This document shows positions 17,317 to 26,513 of a DNA stretch of 64,000 bases, piece after piece. The stretch is from NCBI GenBank assembly GCA_003243425.1, contig QFQP01000019.1, positions 82,066 to 146,065 on the forward strand, read 5' to 3'. Every line of letters starts with the position of its first letter. Position 1 is the first letter of the stretch. Source of the DNA: Archangium gephyra. GTDB taxonomy: Bacteria > Myxococcota > Myxococcia > Myxococcales > Myxococcaceae. The position numbers and the translations under genes were made by a program. The notes under the pieces were generated by a model that saw only the letters and a list, made by a program, of their open reading frames with translations, did not search any database and was not told the origin of the DNA.

Positions 17317-18858
17317 ATGAAACTCTCTCTGACCACCCGCATCTTCGTCGGTTACGCGGTGGTGCTGGTCACCTTCGGGGCGGTTTCCGGCTTCTCGGTG
17401 TTCACGCTGCGACAGAACCAACTCGAAATCCGCCTGGTGTCCGAGGGCTACCTGGGGCTGTCGCAGACGGTCGCGGCGATCGAGACGTTCCAGTCGAATC
17501 AGTCGAAGGACACCGCGCGGCTGCGCGATGAACCGAACGTGGAGACACGCAAGGCCCTCATTCGCCTCGCGCGTCTGTATTTCCCCGGGCTCATGGCCGA
17601 CCGGCTGCGCACCGGCAAAGAAACGGCGCAACGCGTGTTGGAGTTCGCCCCGGAAGCCGAGCGGCCGTTCGTCGCCGACGTGGCCAGGAAGTTCGACGAG
17701 CTGACGGTGCGCTTCGCTGAATACGAAGCCGAGGCCGACCGCGTGTTCACGTTGCTCGAGACGCCGAAGGTCGACTGGGAAGCGGCGAACCGGGCGCTCG
17801 ATCGGCTGCAGCAGATGGAGAACGGGCTGTCGTCGACGATCCGCTTGCTGCACGGCTCGCTCGAGGCCCGCATTCACGAGCGCGTACGCCTGACGCAGGA
17901 GCGTGAGCGGCGCACCGGCGTGGCGATCATTCTGTTTCCGGTGGTGGCGATCGGCGTGGGCCTGCTGGCGACCGGCGTGGCGGCGCGCAGCCTCCGACCG
18001 GTGCGAACGTTGATCGACGGTGTCTCGCGAATTCGGCGCGGCGACTACGAGGCGAAGATCGGCGTCGACGGTGAAGACGAGATCGCCGTGCTCGCGCGCG
18101 AGTTCGACGCCATGGCGAAGGCGCTCCGCGACCGAGAAGCGCAACTGCAGCAGAAACAACAGGAGCTGCTGCGCGCCGAGCGTCTCGCGGCCGTGGGCCG
18201 GGTCTCTGCGCAGGTCGCGCACGAGATCCGCAACCCGCTCTCGTCGATCGGCCTCAACGTGGAAATGCTGACCGACCAGCTCGACGCCGCGCAGTTCAAG
18301 ACGCCCGAAGACGCCAAGGAGTCGAAGCACCTGCTGTCGTCGGTGACGCGGGAAGTGGATCGGCTGGCGGAGATCACCGAGGAGTACCTGCGGCTCGCGC
18401 GCCTGCCTGCGCCGGTGAAGCGCCCGGAAGATCTGTCGAAGATCATCGACGAGGTGATGGGCTTTGCCCGCGAAGAGCTCGAGCGCGCCGGCCTGACCGT
18501 GAAGCTCGACCTGCCCGCGGCGCCCCTGCCGGTGCTCGCCGATGAAGGTCAGCTGCGACAGGTGATGCTGAACCTCGTTCGCAACGCGCGTGAAGCGATG
18601 GCCGCCGGCGGCACGTTGACGGTGCGCGCCCGCGTCGACCACGGTCAGCTGCTCGTCGAGATCGTCGACACCGGCTCGGGAATGAGCGCCGACGTGAAGG
18701 CCAAGCTCTTCGAACCGTTCTTCACCACCAAGCAGGGCGGCACCGGCCTGGGGCTCCCGCTGTCGCGACAGATCGTCGAAGCGCACGGAGGCCAGGTCGA
18801 CGTCGACAGCGAAGAAGGCCGCGGCACCACGTTCCGGCTTCGCTTTCCGCGCGCGTGA
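17317..18858 (+). CDS. Sensor histidine kinase with HAMP domain
   Basis: This 513-residue protein starts at ATG 17317 (MKLSLTTRIF). GTG 17302 is possible but lies near the opposite promoter. A membrane helix lies at about 8-30, a helical periplasmic sensor at about 31-195, a second helix at about 197-220, and HAMP at about 220-275. The HisKA box has His302 in VAHEIRNP. The ATPase domain has N-box NLVRNAREA, G1 DTGSGM and G2 GGTGLGLPLS. No response regulator is adjacent, so the partner is unknown. It probably senses an envelope cue. Confidence 0.92.
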   Translation: MKLSLTTRIFVGYAVVLVTFGAVSGFSVFTLRQNQLEIRLVSEGYLGLSQTVAAIETFQSNQSKDTARLRDEPNVETRKALIRLARLYFPGLMADRLRTGKETAQRVLEFAPEAERPFVADVARKFDELTVRFAEYEAEADRVFTLLETPKVDWEAANRALDRLQQMENGLSSTIRLLHGSLEARIHERVRLTQERERRTGVAIILFPVVAIGVGLLATGVAARSLRPVRTLIDGVSRIRRGDYEAKIGVDGEDEIAVLAREFDAMAKALRDREAQLQQKQQELLRAERLAAVGRVSAQVAHEIRNPLSSIGLNVEMLTDQLDAAQFKTPEDAKESKHLLSSVTREVDRLAEITEEYLRLARLPAPVKRPEDLSKIIDEVMGFAREELERAGLTVKLDLPAAPLPVLADEGQLRQVMLNLVRNAREAMAAGGTLTVRARVDHGQLLVEIVDTGSGMSADVKAKLFEPFFTTKQGGTGLGLPLSRQIVEAHGGQVDVDSEEGRGTTFRLRFPRA

Positions 18859-18872
18859 AGTAGAGGCGGCGC

Positions 18873-20162
18873 GTGTTCGAAGTCTTCCGCGACGTTCTGC
18901 CTTCCGGTCTCACCGTCGTCACCATCGAGACGCCGCACCTCCACAGCGTGATGACCGCCGTGTACGTGCGCGTGGGGAGCCGGCACGAAGACGCGCGCAC
19001 CAGCGGCGTGAGCCACTTCCTCGAGCACCTCTTCTTCCGCGGCAGCGCGAAGTACCCCGACTCGGTGCGCATGAACGCCGCGGTCGAAGCTGCCGGTGGA
19101 AATCTCAACGGCGCGACCATGCGCGACTCTTCGTATTTCTATACGCCCGCGCACGCCGACGGCCTCGAGGTGACGCTGTCGATCCTCGGCGACATGTTGT
19201 CGCGCCCCACGTTGAAGCAGCTCGAGACCGAGAAGCGCGTGATCCTCGAAGAGATGCTCGACGAGGTCGACGAGCGGGGCCGCGACATCGACGTCGACAA
19301 CCTCACCAAGCAGGTGCTCTTCGGTGACCACCCGCTGGCGCTGAAGATCGCCGGCACGCCGGAGTCGGTTCGCGGGCTCACGTTGCGTGACGTGAAGAAG
19401 CACTTCGCGCGGGCGTACGTGGGCGGGAACATGGTGCTCTCGGTTGCGGGGCCGGTGTCTCGGGCGCGCGTGTTGAAAGCGGCGCGCACGTCGTTCCGTC
19501 ACGTGCCGCCCGGTGCCCGGCTGACGGAGGCGGCGCCTGCACCACTCGCTCCGACGGGGCCGCGGTTCAAGTACGTCACGCTCGACGAATCGCAGGTCGA
19601 GTTCCGGCTCACCTTCCCCACGGTGCCTGAGTCGCACCCTGATTCGGCGGGGCTGGCGCTGTTGCGGCGCGTGCTCGATGACGGCCTGTCGAGCCGGCTG
19701 CCGTACCGCATCGTCGAAGAGCTCGGGCTCGCGTATTCGGTGGGCGCGTCGCTCGAGGGCTTTCATGACACGGCGATGTTCGAGATCGATGGGGCCTGTG
19801 CGCCAAAGAACTTTCCGCGCGTGCTCGAAGAGGTGCTGCGCACGGTGGGGACCCTTCGCGCCGGGAAGATCAGCGCCGAGGAGCTGCGCCGGGTGAAGAC
19901 GCGGTTCTCACTGCACGTCGACTTTCAGCAGGACTCTCCGGCGGACCTGTGCAGTTGGTTCGGTGGCGTCGAGCTGTTCCGCGCGGCAGACACGTTCGAA
20001 GCGAAGAAGGCGGAGCTCGCACGCGTCACGTTGAAGGACCTGCAGCGAATCGCGAGCACGTGGCTCTCCGCGGAGCGGCTCGTGGTGGTCGGCGTCGGCC
20101 CGCGTGAAGCAAAAGCGCGCGCAGAGAAGGTGGTGACGCGCGCGGGGAAGTTGCTGGCGTAG
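18873..20162 (+). CDS. M16-family zinc metallopeptidase
   Basis: This 429-residue protein begins at a GTG 14 bases after the kinase stop. The inverted zinc motif HFLEH is at residues 48-52, and the third ligand Glu lies in ILEEML near 126-127, at the usual 76-residue spacing. The C-terminal half is the inactive M16 fold with the SRLPYRIVEELGLAYSV signature. There is no signal peptide. It belongs to the processing-peptidase/PqqL-like group that degrades unfolded peptides. Co-transcription with the kinase is likely from the spacing. Confidence 0.92.
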   Translation: MFEVFRDVLPSGLTVVTIETPHLHSVMTAVYVRVGSRHEDARTSGVSHFLEHLFFRGSAKYPDSVRMNAAVEAAGGNLNGATMRDSSYFYTPAHADGLEVTLSILGDMLSRPTLKQLETEKRVILEEMLDEVDERGRDIDVDNLTKQVLFGDHPLALKIAGTPESVRGLTLRDVKKHFARAYVGGNMVLSVAGPVSRARVLKAARTSFRHVPPGARLTEAAPAPLAPTGPRFKYVTLDESQVEFRLTFPTVPESHPDSAGLALLRRVLDDGLSSRLPYRIVEELGLAYSVGASLEGFHDTAMFEIDGACAPKNFPRVLEEVLRTVGTLRAGKISAEELRRVKTRFSLHVDFQQDSPADLCSWFGGVELFRAADTFEAKKAELARVTLKDLQRIASTWLSAERLVVVGVGPREAKARAEKVVTRAGKLLA

Positions 20163-20254
20163 TGGCCGTGCGTCGCGCAGTCGGCCCGTCGCGACGACCA
20201 TGTGTGTCGGCGCCTCGGCACGCGCGGCTCTGAAGACGGACGGCGTTCTTCGCC

Positions 20255-21559
20255 TCAGCGCCCGCGGATGATCTCGATGCCCTTCTTCTTCTTCTTGATG
20301 CTGCCCTTGGCGAGCATCTTCTTGATCGCCAGATAGTCGGGATTCCGGGGGTCCTTCTTGAGGACCTCGGTGATGATCTTCTCACCCCGGTCCACGTTGG
20401 CCCACGTCTCACCGTAGTAGCGCGCGAGCTGCACCTTCTCGTCGAGCGTGCTCTCGTTGGTGAAGTACAGCTGCTCGAGCGCAGAGATCGCGTCGGGCTT
20501 GTTCCCCAGCTTGTCGTACACGCGCCAGATGCGGCTGAGCGCCGGCGCGAAGTTGCCGTCGTTCTTCAGCGCCAACTGGTAGTCGCCCAACGCCTCCTCG
20601 AGCCTGCCCTGCTGCTCGTACGCGCGCCCGCGCACGTAGATGGCCCGCGGCCAGCTCGGCTCCATCGACAGAATTCGTTCGATCAACACCTGCGCGTCGC
20701 CGCCACGGTCCTGCAGCAGTCGGATCTCCGCGAGCAACGCCAGCGCTTCGGCGTCTTTCGGGTCTTCTTCGACCACGTGCTCCACGAGCGCCGCCGCTTC
20801 GTCGACCCGCCCCTGCTCGTTCAACACGCGCGCCTTGAGCGACAACACGTCGGCCCGCTTCGCATCACGCGCTTCGATGAACTGAAGGTCTTGCTCGGCC
20901 GAAGCCGTCTGCTTCTCATTGAGGAAGTACCGGGCGCGAAGAAGCCGCGCACTCGCCAGCGATGGGTTCTCGGTGATGAGCCGGTCCATCAGCCGCGCGG
21001 CGAGCACCACGTCACCCTTGAGGAAGAGGATCTCGGCCTCCATCGTCTTGGCTTCCGGGTCGTCTGGAGAGCGCTGCTGGATGCGCCCGATGGTCTTGAA
21101 GGCCTCGTCGATCTTCCCCGCGTGGGCCAGCAGCCGCGAGAGATCGAGCAGCTCTTCGTCGGTGAGCAGGTCGTCGTCACGCATCGTCTTGAGCTCGGCG
21201 ATCGCGGCGCGGGTCTGGTGCATGCGGCGCAGCAGGTCGGCGCGCTGCCGGCGAAGGCTCGGGTCAGCGACGCCAGACACCGACTCGGCCTGCTTCAACG
21301 TCAGCGTGGCGCCCGCTTCGTTGCCCGCCAGCCGGTAGGCCTCGGCGAGCTGCAGGTAGAGGCTCGCGTCTTCGGGCGTGGTCGAAATGGCCGCCTTGAA
21401 CTCCTTGATCGCAGCTTCCGCACGCCCGTTGGACAGCTCGAGGCGCCCCTGCGCCACGTGATCGATGGTGGTCTGTACCTTCTGCCGGGTGGCCGCGCGC
21501 TCCGGCTCCTCGCACGCAAGGGCCAGTAGAGCGAGCAGCAGCGATGTGAGTCGTCGCAT
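20255..21559 (-). CDS. TPR-repeat lipoprotein
   Basis: This 434-residue protein is read from ATG 21559. The signal ends LLALLALAC, with Cys16 the likely lipid site. The rest is at least eight TPR units (such as AAIKEFKAAISTTPEDASLY and EEALGDYQLALKNDGNFAPA). It ends in a Lys-rich tail. Such scaffolds in myxobacteria often hold envelope complexes. No operon partner is visible; the neighbouring genes on both sides run on the other strand. The frame continues upstream of the chosen start, but the lipoprotein signal decides it. Confidence 0.85.
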   Translation of the reverse strand: MRRLTSLLLALLALACEEPERAATRQKVQTTIDHVAQGRLELSNGRAEAAIKEFKAAISTTPEDASLYLQLAEAYRLAGNEAGATLTLKQAESVSGVADPSLRRQRADLLRRMHQTRAAIAELKTMRDDDLLTDEELLDLSRLLAHAGKIDEAFKTIGRIQQRSPDDPEAKTMEAEILFLKGDVVLAARLMDRLITENPSLASARLLRARYFLNEKQTASAEQDLQFIEARDAKRADVLSLKARVLNEQGRVDEAAALVEHVVEEDPKDAEALALLAEIRLLQDRGGDAQVLIERILSMEPSWPRAIYVRGRAYEQQGRLEEALGDYQLALKNDGNFAPALSRIWRVYDKLGNKPDAISALEQLYFTNESTLDEKVQLARYYGETWANVDRGEKIITEVLKKDPRNPDYLAIKKMLAKGSIKKKKKGIEIIRGR

Positions 21560-21594
21560 TCGCGCCAAAGTAGCGATGTTAGGATTCACGGTCG

Positions 21595-21924
21595 ATGGCG
21601 ATGGATCCCTTCGTGCGGAAGCTGGTGCTGAGAATCTTCGACGAGGGCGCACCGCTGTCTCGCAACCGGCACTTCCACACGTTCGAGACCGAAGAAGGCA
21701 AACGTGCGCTGCGCATCTCGAAGCGACTCAAGGCGCTGCAGGCCGACATCGCGAAGTGCCGCAAAGAAGGCGGCGAGTCGCTGGTCGTGTCCGCGCGCGT
21801 CGGTGACGAAGTGAAGGTGCAGATTTCGATCAGGGCCCTCAAGTCGACGCGCCACACCACGCTCGACGAAGCCGAGTACGAGCTGCTTCGTCGACTGGTG
21901 CCATTGCTCCCGCAGCCGAGCTGA
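21595..21924 (+). CDS. Small hypothetical protein
   Basis: This 109-residue, charged protein has no signal or membrane segment. It starts at ATG 21595 or 21601. It lies between, and divergent from, the TPR lipoprotein at 20255 and is followed after 28 bases by a second TPR lipoprotein on the same strand. The composition (many Arg/Lys/Glu, short helices then a strand-rich middle) suggests a small globular cytoplasmic protein. No family recognised. Confidence 0.6.
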   Translation: MAMDPFVRKLVLRIFDEGAPLSRNRHFHTFETEEGKRALRISKRLKALQADIAKCRKEGGESLVVSARVGDEVKVQISIRALKSTRHTTLDEAEYELLRRLVPLLPQPS

Positions 21925-21952
21925 GTCGGAACCGGCTATACGGGCCGCGACC

Positions 21953-23284
21953 ATGCGCCGTCTTCTCTTCGCTGCCTTCGTCTTCGTTTCCACGGGCTGC
22001 GTCACCGTGTCTGCCAACGGCAAGCCGCTGACGCCGCGTGAAGAGGCGCAGGTGTTGTTGCAGCGAGGCGATGGCGCCAAGGCCGTGCCGCTGCTCACGG
22101 AGTTGATGGCGAAGGCTCCCGACGATCTGTCGCTGGCGCGCATGCTGGCCGAAGCACACGTGAAGGCCGGCACCAGTGACGCGTTCCTCGCGACGCTGGC
22201 TGCGAAAGACACCGCAGTTTCGCACTACCAGCAGGGGTTGGTTCGCTTTGCGCGTGCCAATGAAGCGAGCAACGAGGCCATCACCCACTTCCGTCGCGCC
22301 GCCGAGCTGGCGCCCGGCGAGCCCGAGTTCCGGTACCGCCTCGGCGTCGCGCTCGTCGAGTCCGAGCAGTTCGAGGCCGCGCGCGCGGAGCTGGAATCGG
22401 CCGTGAGCTCGGCGCCGGAGCGCACGGCCTGGTACCTGCCCGTCGCCAAAGCGCGCTTCCGCACCGGTGACAGCAAGGGTGCCGTCGAGGCCATTCGTGT
22501 CTCAGTGCTCGGCGACCCCACGCCGGCCGACGTGAAGCAGGCGCGCGGGCTGATGGAGCAGATCGCCGACCCCTTCTCGCGCTTTCCCCGCTCTGCCCGG
22601 CCCCAGCTCGAGCAGGCCATTCAGTGGCTGGAGGTCGCCGACGTCCCGCAGCAGGCCATCGTGCAGTTGGAAGAACTGCTGCGCGATCACCCCGACGAGG
22701 CGATCCTCCATGCGTTGCTCGGGCTGTCGTGGGCGCGGCTCGACGATGCGGGTCGCGCGGTCGAAGAGCTGAAGCGCGCCATCGAGCTCGCCCCGGAGGA
22801 CGGAAAGAATCACCTGTACCTCGCGGAGATCTACGAAGGGCGTCAGCGCGGGAAGAACGCTGAGGAGCACTACCGCAAGGCCCTCGACCGCAACCCGGTG
22901 CTCGAGCAGGCGTGGCTCAAGCTGGGCGATCTGTCGTTGGACCGGCAGGATTACGTGACCGCGCGGCAGCACTACTCGGTGGCCGCGCACCTGGTGCCTG
23001 AGAACCCGGCCGCACGAGGCAAGTTGGCGCTCGTCTACCAACTCGACGGCAACTGGCCGGCGGCAGCGCGGGAGCTTCAGGCCGTGCTCGACCGCGACCC
23101 CGACAACGTGGAGTTCCAGCTCCGCATGGGCGTGCTGCACACCGAGCGATTCACGAAGGCGCGCACCGACGCCGAGAAGAACGACGCCTCGAGCGAGGCC
23201 AGCAAGTGGCTGCAGAAGGTGCTCGAGCAGCAGCCCGAGAACGCCATCGCGTCGCGCGCGCTGGAGCGCTTGAAGGTCCGCTGA
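21953..23284 (+). CDS. TPR-repeat lipoprotein, second copy
   Basis: This 443-residue protein starts at ATG 21953. The signal ends FVSTGC, with Cys16 the likely lipid site. TPR units run through the whole length, including the regular ILHALLGLSWARLDDAGRAV and EEHYRKALDRNPVLEQAWLK repeats. It is distinct from the minus-strand TPR lipoprotein at 20255-21559, and the two face away from each other across the small hypothetical gene. Likely an envelope scaffold. Confidence 0.85.
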   Translation: MRRLLFAAFVFVSTGCVTVSANGKPLTPREEAQVLLQRGDGAKAVPLLTELMAKAPDDLSLARMLAEAHVKAGTSDAFLATLAAKDTAVSHYQQGLVRFARANEASNEAITHFRRAAELAPGEPEFRYRLGVALVESEQFEAARAELESAVSSAPERTAWYLPVAKARFRTGDSKGAVEAIRVSVLGDPTPADVKQARGLMEQIADPFSRFPRSARPQLEQAIQWLEVADVPQQAIVQLEELLRDHPDEAILHALLGLSWARLDDAGRAVEELKRAIELAPEDGKNHLYLAEIYEGRQRGKNAEEHYRKALDRNPVLEQAWLKLGDLSLDRQDYVTARQHYSVAAHLVPENPAARGKLALVYQLDGNWPAAARELQAVLDRDPDNVEFQLRMGVLHTERFTKARTDAEKNDASSEASKWLQKVLEQQPENAIASRALERLKVR

Positions 23285-23353
23285 AGGCGCACCTCGGGGC
23301 GCGCGGCCGTTCGCTGCGTTCGTTTGCTCACACGACGCGCTACGCTGCCCGCC

Positions 23354-24025
23354 GTGAACGGTCCCAACGACTCACCGGACAAGCCCTCTTCGGAGCCGGA
23401 ACTCGAACTCGCCCGCCCCGCGCGTGGTCCAACTCCGTCCGCTCCCCCCGCACCGCGCCCGTCGGTGTCGAACCCTGCGATGCAGCAGGTGCGTTCCGCC
23501 GCGCGTACGCAACCGCTCGAACCGGCAGCCAAGAAGGCGACCTCCCAGCGACTCAAGGAAGGCGCCGCCGACACCGTTCTCAACTCGTTCTCGATCTTGA
23601 GCGAGGTGGTCGACGACTTCAAAAGCAGCGACCGCTTCTTCAAGTACAAGGCGATGGTGCTGACCCTCTGGCTGCTGTTGTCAGTCGGGGCGTTCGGCGT
23701 GGCGTGCCCGTCTTCAGGGCCGTCGAACGAGATCAACGCGGTGCTGGTGGCAGCGGGTGAAGCATCGGCCCCCGTCTACATGGTCAAGAACGAGAGCAAC
23801 GAGACCTGGCAAGACGTCGAGATCATCGTGAACGGCAAGTACCGCTCCACGATGTCGCAGCTCGAGGCTGGCGGCGGCAACGCGACCCTCTCGCCGGCGG
23901 TGCTCTTCGACGAGGCCGGCCACCGCGCGCCGAACGCGCTGCAGATCACCGACATCGTGGTGAAGGTGCGCGAGCCGGAAGCCGAAGTGCCGTTGCTTCG
24001 CGGCGGCGCCATCGTGCCGCCGTGA
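23354..24025 (+). CDS. Single-pass membrane protein of unknown function
   Basis: This 223-residue protein is taken from GTG 23354. A TTG at 23324 extends the frame but is less likely. The first about 75 residues are Pro/Ser/Ala-rich and disordered. A helix at about 101-118 (MVLTLWLLLSVGAFGVAC) anchors it, and the C-terminal domain of about 100 residues is likely periplasmic, beta-rich. No family recognised. It is convergent with the ribosomal superoperon, whose terminator lies just past it. Confidence 0.65.
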   Translation: MNGPNDSPDKPSSEPELELARPARGPTPSAPPAPRPSVSNPAMQQVRSAARTQPLEPAAKKATSQRLKEGAADTVLNSFSILSEVVDDFKSSDRFFKYKAMVLTLWLLLSVGAFGVACPSSGPSNEINAVLVAAGEASAPVYMVKNESNETWQDVEIIVNGKYRSTMSQLEAGGGNATLSPAVLFDEAGHRAPNALQITDIVVKVREPEAEVPLLRGGAIVPP

Positions 24026-24048
24026 GGTGACCCCTCGCGCAGGCGGCC

Positions 24049-24096
24049 AAAAAGAGAACGCCCGGCTCCTCATCGGAACCGGGCGTCTCTATTTTT
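24049..24096 (-). terminator. Rho-independent terminator after rplQ, probably bidirectional
   Basis: A GC-rich stem pairs ACGCCCGG with CCGGGCGT (about 24058-24086) around a short loop. On the minus strand it is followed by TCTCTTTTT, and on the plus strand by CTATTTTT. It lies between the end of rplQ (24117) and the end of the membrane-protein gene (24025), so it can stop both converging units. Confidence 0.85.
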
Positions 24097-24116
24097 CAGC
24101 TCGAAGAGCCAGAGGC

Positions 24117-24524
24117 TTACTCGGCCTTCTTCTCTTCAGCCTTGGCCTCGGGAGCAGGCGCCGCTTCAGGGCGGTCGACCAGCTCGAGGATCGCGATGTC
24201 CGCCGCGTCGCCGCGACGGAAGCCGGCGCGCACCAGACGCGTGTAGCCACCCTTGCGGTCGGCGTAACGGGTCTTGAGCTCACCGAAGAGCTTCTCGAGG
24301 AGCGCGCGGTCCTTCACGTAGCGCTGCGCGAGACGAACGTTGTGGAGGCCACCCTTCTTGCCGAGGGTGATCACCTTCTCCGCCATCTTGCGGGCTTCCT
24401 TCGCCTTGGGGACGGTGGTGGTGATGCGCTCGTGCTCGATGAGCGAGGTGACCATGTTCTTCAGCATCGCGAGGCGGTGAGCCGTCGTGCGCTGCAGCTT
24501 GCGATTTCCAACCTTGTGTTCCAT
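24117..24524 (-). CDS. rplQ: 50S ribosomal protein L17
   Basis: This 135-residue protein starts MEHKVGNRKL with the signature TTAHRLAMLKNM, typical of L17, which binds 23S rRNA near the exit tunnel. The last about 20 residues are an acidic Ala/Glu/Lys tail longer than in E. coli. It is the last gene of the alpha operon and is followed by a strong terminator at 24049-24096. Confidence 0.97.
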   Translation of the reverse strand: MEHKVGNRKLQRTTAHRLAMLKNMVTSLIEHERITTTVPKAKEARKMAEKVITLGKKGGLHNVRLAQRYVKDRALLEKLFGELKTRYADRKGGYTRLVRAGFRRGDAADIAILELVDRPEAAPAPEAKAEEKKAE

Positions 24525-24653
24525 TGCCTTCTTCTTTCAACCACCGCGGCCGTACGAGGTACCCGGTGGACGTAACCCGCGAGTGTTTCCACTCACGGAT
24601 TTTGGTGGAACCGGGCAGCGCGAAATGCGCCACCCGGGTACTTCACGATCAAC

Positions 24654-25703
24654 TCAGACGCGCGGCGCGCTCGGCGGGAGCGCAACGGCGGCCGCGGCCG
24701 TCTTCGGAGGCCAGTTCTCGAGCTTCATGCCGAGCGAGAGACCCATCTCCGCCAGGATCTCCTTGATCTCCTTGAGCGACTTACGGCCGAAGTTCTTCGT
24801 CTTCAGCATCTCGGCCTCGGTCTTCTGAACGAGATCGCCAATGGTGCGGATGTTGGCCTGCTGCAGGCAGTTGGCCGAACGCACCGAGAGCTCCAGCTCG
24901 TCGACCGAGCGGAAGAGGTTCTCGTTGAGCTTGGCCTCGGTCTGCGGCGCTTCGACGGCGGTGGGCTCTTCGGTCTCTTCGAAGTTCACGAACACCGTGA
25001 GCTGCTCCTTCAGGATCTTCGCGGCGTACGCCACGGCGTCCTGCGGAGTGACCGACCCATCGCTCCAGACCTCGAGCGAGAGCTTGTCGTAGTCGGTCTG
25101 CTGACCGACGCGCGCGTTGGTCACGAGGTAGTTCACCTTCGAGACCGGCGAGTACAGCGAGTCGATGGCGATGGTGCCGATCGGCGAGCCAGCGACCTTG
25201 TTGTTCTGCGCAGGCGAGTAGCCACGGCCACGGCGGCACGTGATCTCCATGCGGATCTTGCCGCCCTCGGCGAGCGTGCAGATGTGGTGGCCCGGGTTGA
25301 GCACTTCAACCTGGTCGTCGGTGATGAGGTCGCCGGCCTTCACTTCCTTCGGGCCCTCGGCCTCGATGCGGATCGTCTTCACCTCGTTGGTGTGCATGCG
25401 CAGACGCACTTCCTTGAGGTTCAGCACGATGTCGGTCACGTCTTCCGAGACTTCCGGAATCGTCGTGAACTCGTGCTCGACGAGACCACCGTTGCCCTCG
25501 ATCTTCACGGTCGTGATGGCCGCGCCCTGGAGCGACGACAGCAGCACGCGACGGAGCGAGTTGCCCAGCGTCGTACCGAAACCACGCTCGAGCGGCTCGG
25601 CAACGAACTTGCCGTACGTGCCCGTGCTCTCGGAGTCGATGTCGATCTTCCGGGGCTTGATGAGATCACGCCAATTCTTCGCAACCAGACCTGATTCAGC
25701 CAT
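24654..25703 (-). CDS. rpoA: DNA-directed RNA polymerase alpha subunit
   Basis: This 349-residue protein has the N-terminal assembly domain (NSLRRVLLSSLQGAAIT) and the C-terminal DNA/activator-binding domain (ELSVRSANCLQQANI, KNFGRKSLKEIKEIL). It is somewhat longer than E. coli alpha, with an extra Ala/Pro-rich tail. It starts at ATG 25703. The 150 bases before it, down from rpsD, are strongly structured (see 25741-25757 and 25787-25828). It is co-transcribed with rpsD and rplQ by position. Confidence 0.98.
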   Translation of the reverse strand: MAESGLVAKNWRDLIKPRKIDIDSESTGTYGKFVAEPLERGFGTTLGNSLRRVLLSSLQGAAITTVKIEGNGGLVEHEFTTIPEVSEDVTDIVLNLKEVRLRMHTNEVKTIRIEAEGPKEVKAGDLITDDQVEVLNPGHHICTLAEGGKIRMEITCRRGRGYSPAQNNKVAGSPIGTIAIDSLYSPVSKVNYLVTNARVGQQTDYDKLSLEVWSDGSVTPQDAVAYAAKILKEQLTVFVNFEETEEPTAVEAPQTEAKLNENLFRSVDELELSVRSANCLQQANIRTIGDLVQKTEAEMLKTKNFGRKSLKEIKEILAEMGLSLGMKLENWPPKTAAAAVALPPSAPRV

Positions 25704-25740
25704 TGTGTCCTGCCCTCATTGCCGAGCCGCCACCAACGTA

Positions 25741-25757
25741 CCCGGGGAAAACCCGGG
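25741..25757 (-). promoter_or_regulatory. GC-rich hairpin upstream of rpoA
   Basis: CCCGGG flanks GAAAA (TTTTC on the minus strand), forming a six-pair stem with a five-base loop about 38 bases upstream of the rpoA ATG. It could stall or protect the transcript. No U-tract follows directly, so it is not a standard terminator. Confidence 0.5.
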
Positions 25758-25786
25758 AGGACGACTGCGGAAAATCCGTGTTCGGT

Positions 25787-25828
25787 AAAACGCCAACGGA
25801 GCAGACCGCTTGTTGGCGATCTGCTCCG
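25787..25828 (-). promoter_or_regulatory. Two overlapping, mutually exclusive stems between rpsD and rpoA
   Basis: On the transcript, stem 1 pairs CGGAGCAGA with TCTGCTCCG (25820-25828 with 25797-25805). Stem 2 pairs CGCCAAC with GTTGGCG (25812-25818 with 25791-25797), and is followed by TTTTA. The arms of stem 2 lie in the loop and just after stem 1, so only one can form. This is the layout of an attenuator. A UUCG-capped CGCC/GGCG hairpin sits just upstream. S4 (rpsD) is a known autoregulator in other bacteria, so S4 or RNA polymerase levels may switch it. That is inference. Confidence 0.55.
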
Positions 25829-25854
25829 CGGTAAGCCGCGCCCGAAGGCGTGGA

Positions 25855-26481
25855 TTACTTCGAGTACAACTCGACGATGAGCTGTTCCTGGATGTCCATC
25901 GTGAGGTCTTCGCGGTTCGGGTTGGTCTTCACCGTGCCCTTGAAGGCCTTCTTGTCGACGTCACACCACTGAGGAATACCGCGGCGATCAACCGTCTCGA
26001 CGGCCTCCTGAATGCGGAGGACCTTCTTCGACTTCTCGTGCACCTCGACCACGCCGCCCGGCTTCACGGCAAACGAGGGGATGTTCACGCGCTTGCCGTT
26101 GACCGTGAAGTGGCCGTGGCGAACGAGCTGACGCGCTTCAGCGCGGGTGTCAGCGAAGCCCATGCGGAACACGACGTTGTCGAGGCGGAGCTCGAGCATC
26201 TGGAGGAGCGACTCGCCCGTCTTGCCCTTGGCCGCCGCGGCGCGGTGGAAGTAGCCACGGAACTGGCTCTCGAGCAGGCCGTACATGCGCTTGACCTTCT
26301 GCTTCTCGCGCAGCTGCACGCCGTAGTTCGAGAACTTCACGCGACCCTGGCCGTGCTGGCCCGGCGGGTACGGGCGGCGCTCAATCGCGCACTTGTCCGT
26401 GTAGCAACGGTCGCCCTTCAGATACATCTTCAGATTCTCACGTCGGCAGATGCGGCAGACGCTTGCAGTGTAACGAGCCAA
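25855..26481 (-). CDS. rpsD: 30S ribosomal protein S4, zinc-binding form
   Basis: This 208-residue protein has the N-terminal Cys set CRIC...CYTDKC (residues about 9-31), typical of the zinc-containing form of S4. The S4 RNA-binding domain follows (LDNVVFRMGFADTRAEARQL). S4 organises the 5' domain of 16S rRNA and in E. coli represses the alpha operon. Here it lies between rpsK and rpoA, as usual. Confidence 0.97.
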   Translation of the reverse strand: MARYTASVCRICRRENLKMYLKGDRCYTDKCAIERRPYPPGQHGQGRVKFSNYGVQLREKQKVKRMYGLLESQFRGYFHRAAAAKGKTGESLLQMLELRLDNVVFRMGFADTRAEARQLVRHGHFTVNGKRVNIPSFAVKPGGVVEVHEKSKKVLRIQEAVETVDRRGIPQWCDVDKKAFKGTVKTNPNREDLTMDIQEQLIVELYSK

Positions 26482-26513
26482 AGTCAGTTCTCCGTGTTCA
26501 GAAGGTGGTCAGA

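Noticed and set aside
17227..18786. Long minus-strand extension of the PEGA frame over the kinase
   Set aside because: The part upstream of ATG 17226 is antisense to the histidine kinase and shows no homology-like motifs.
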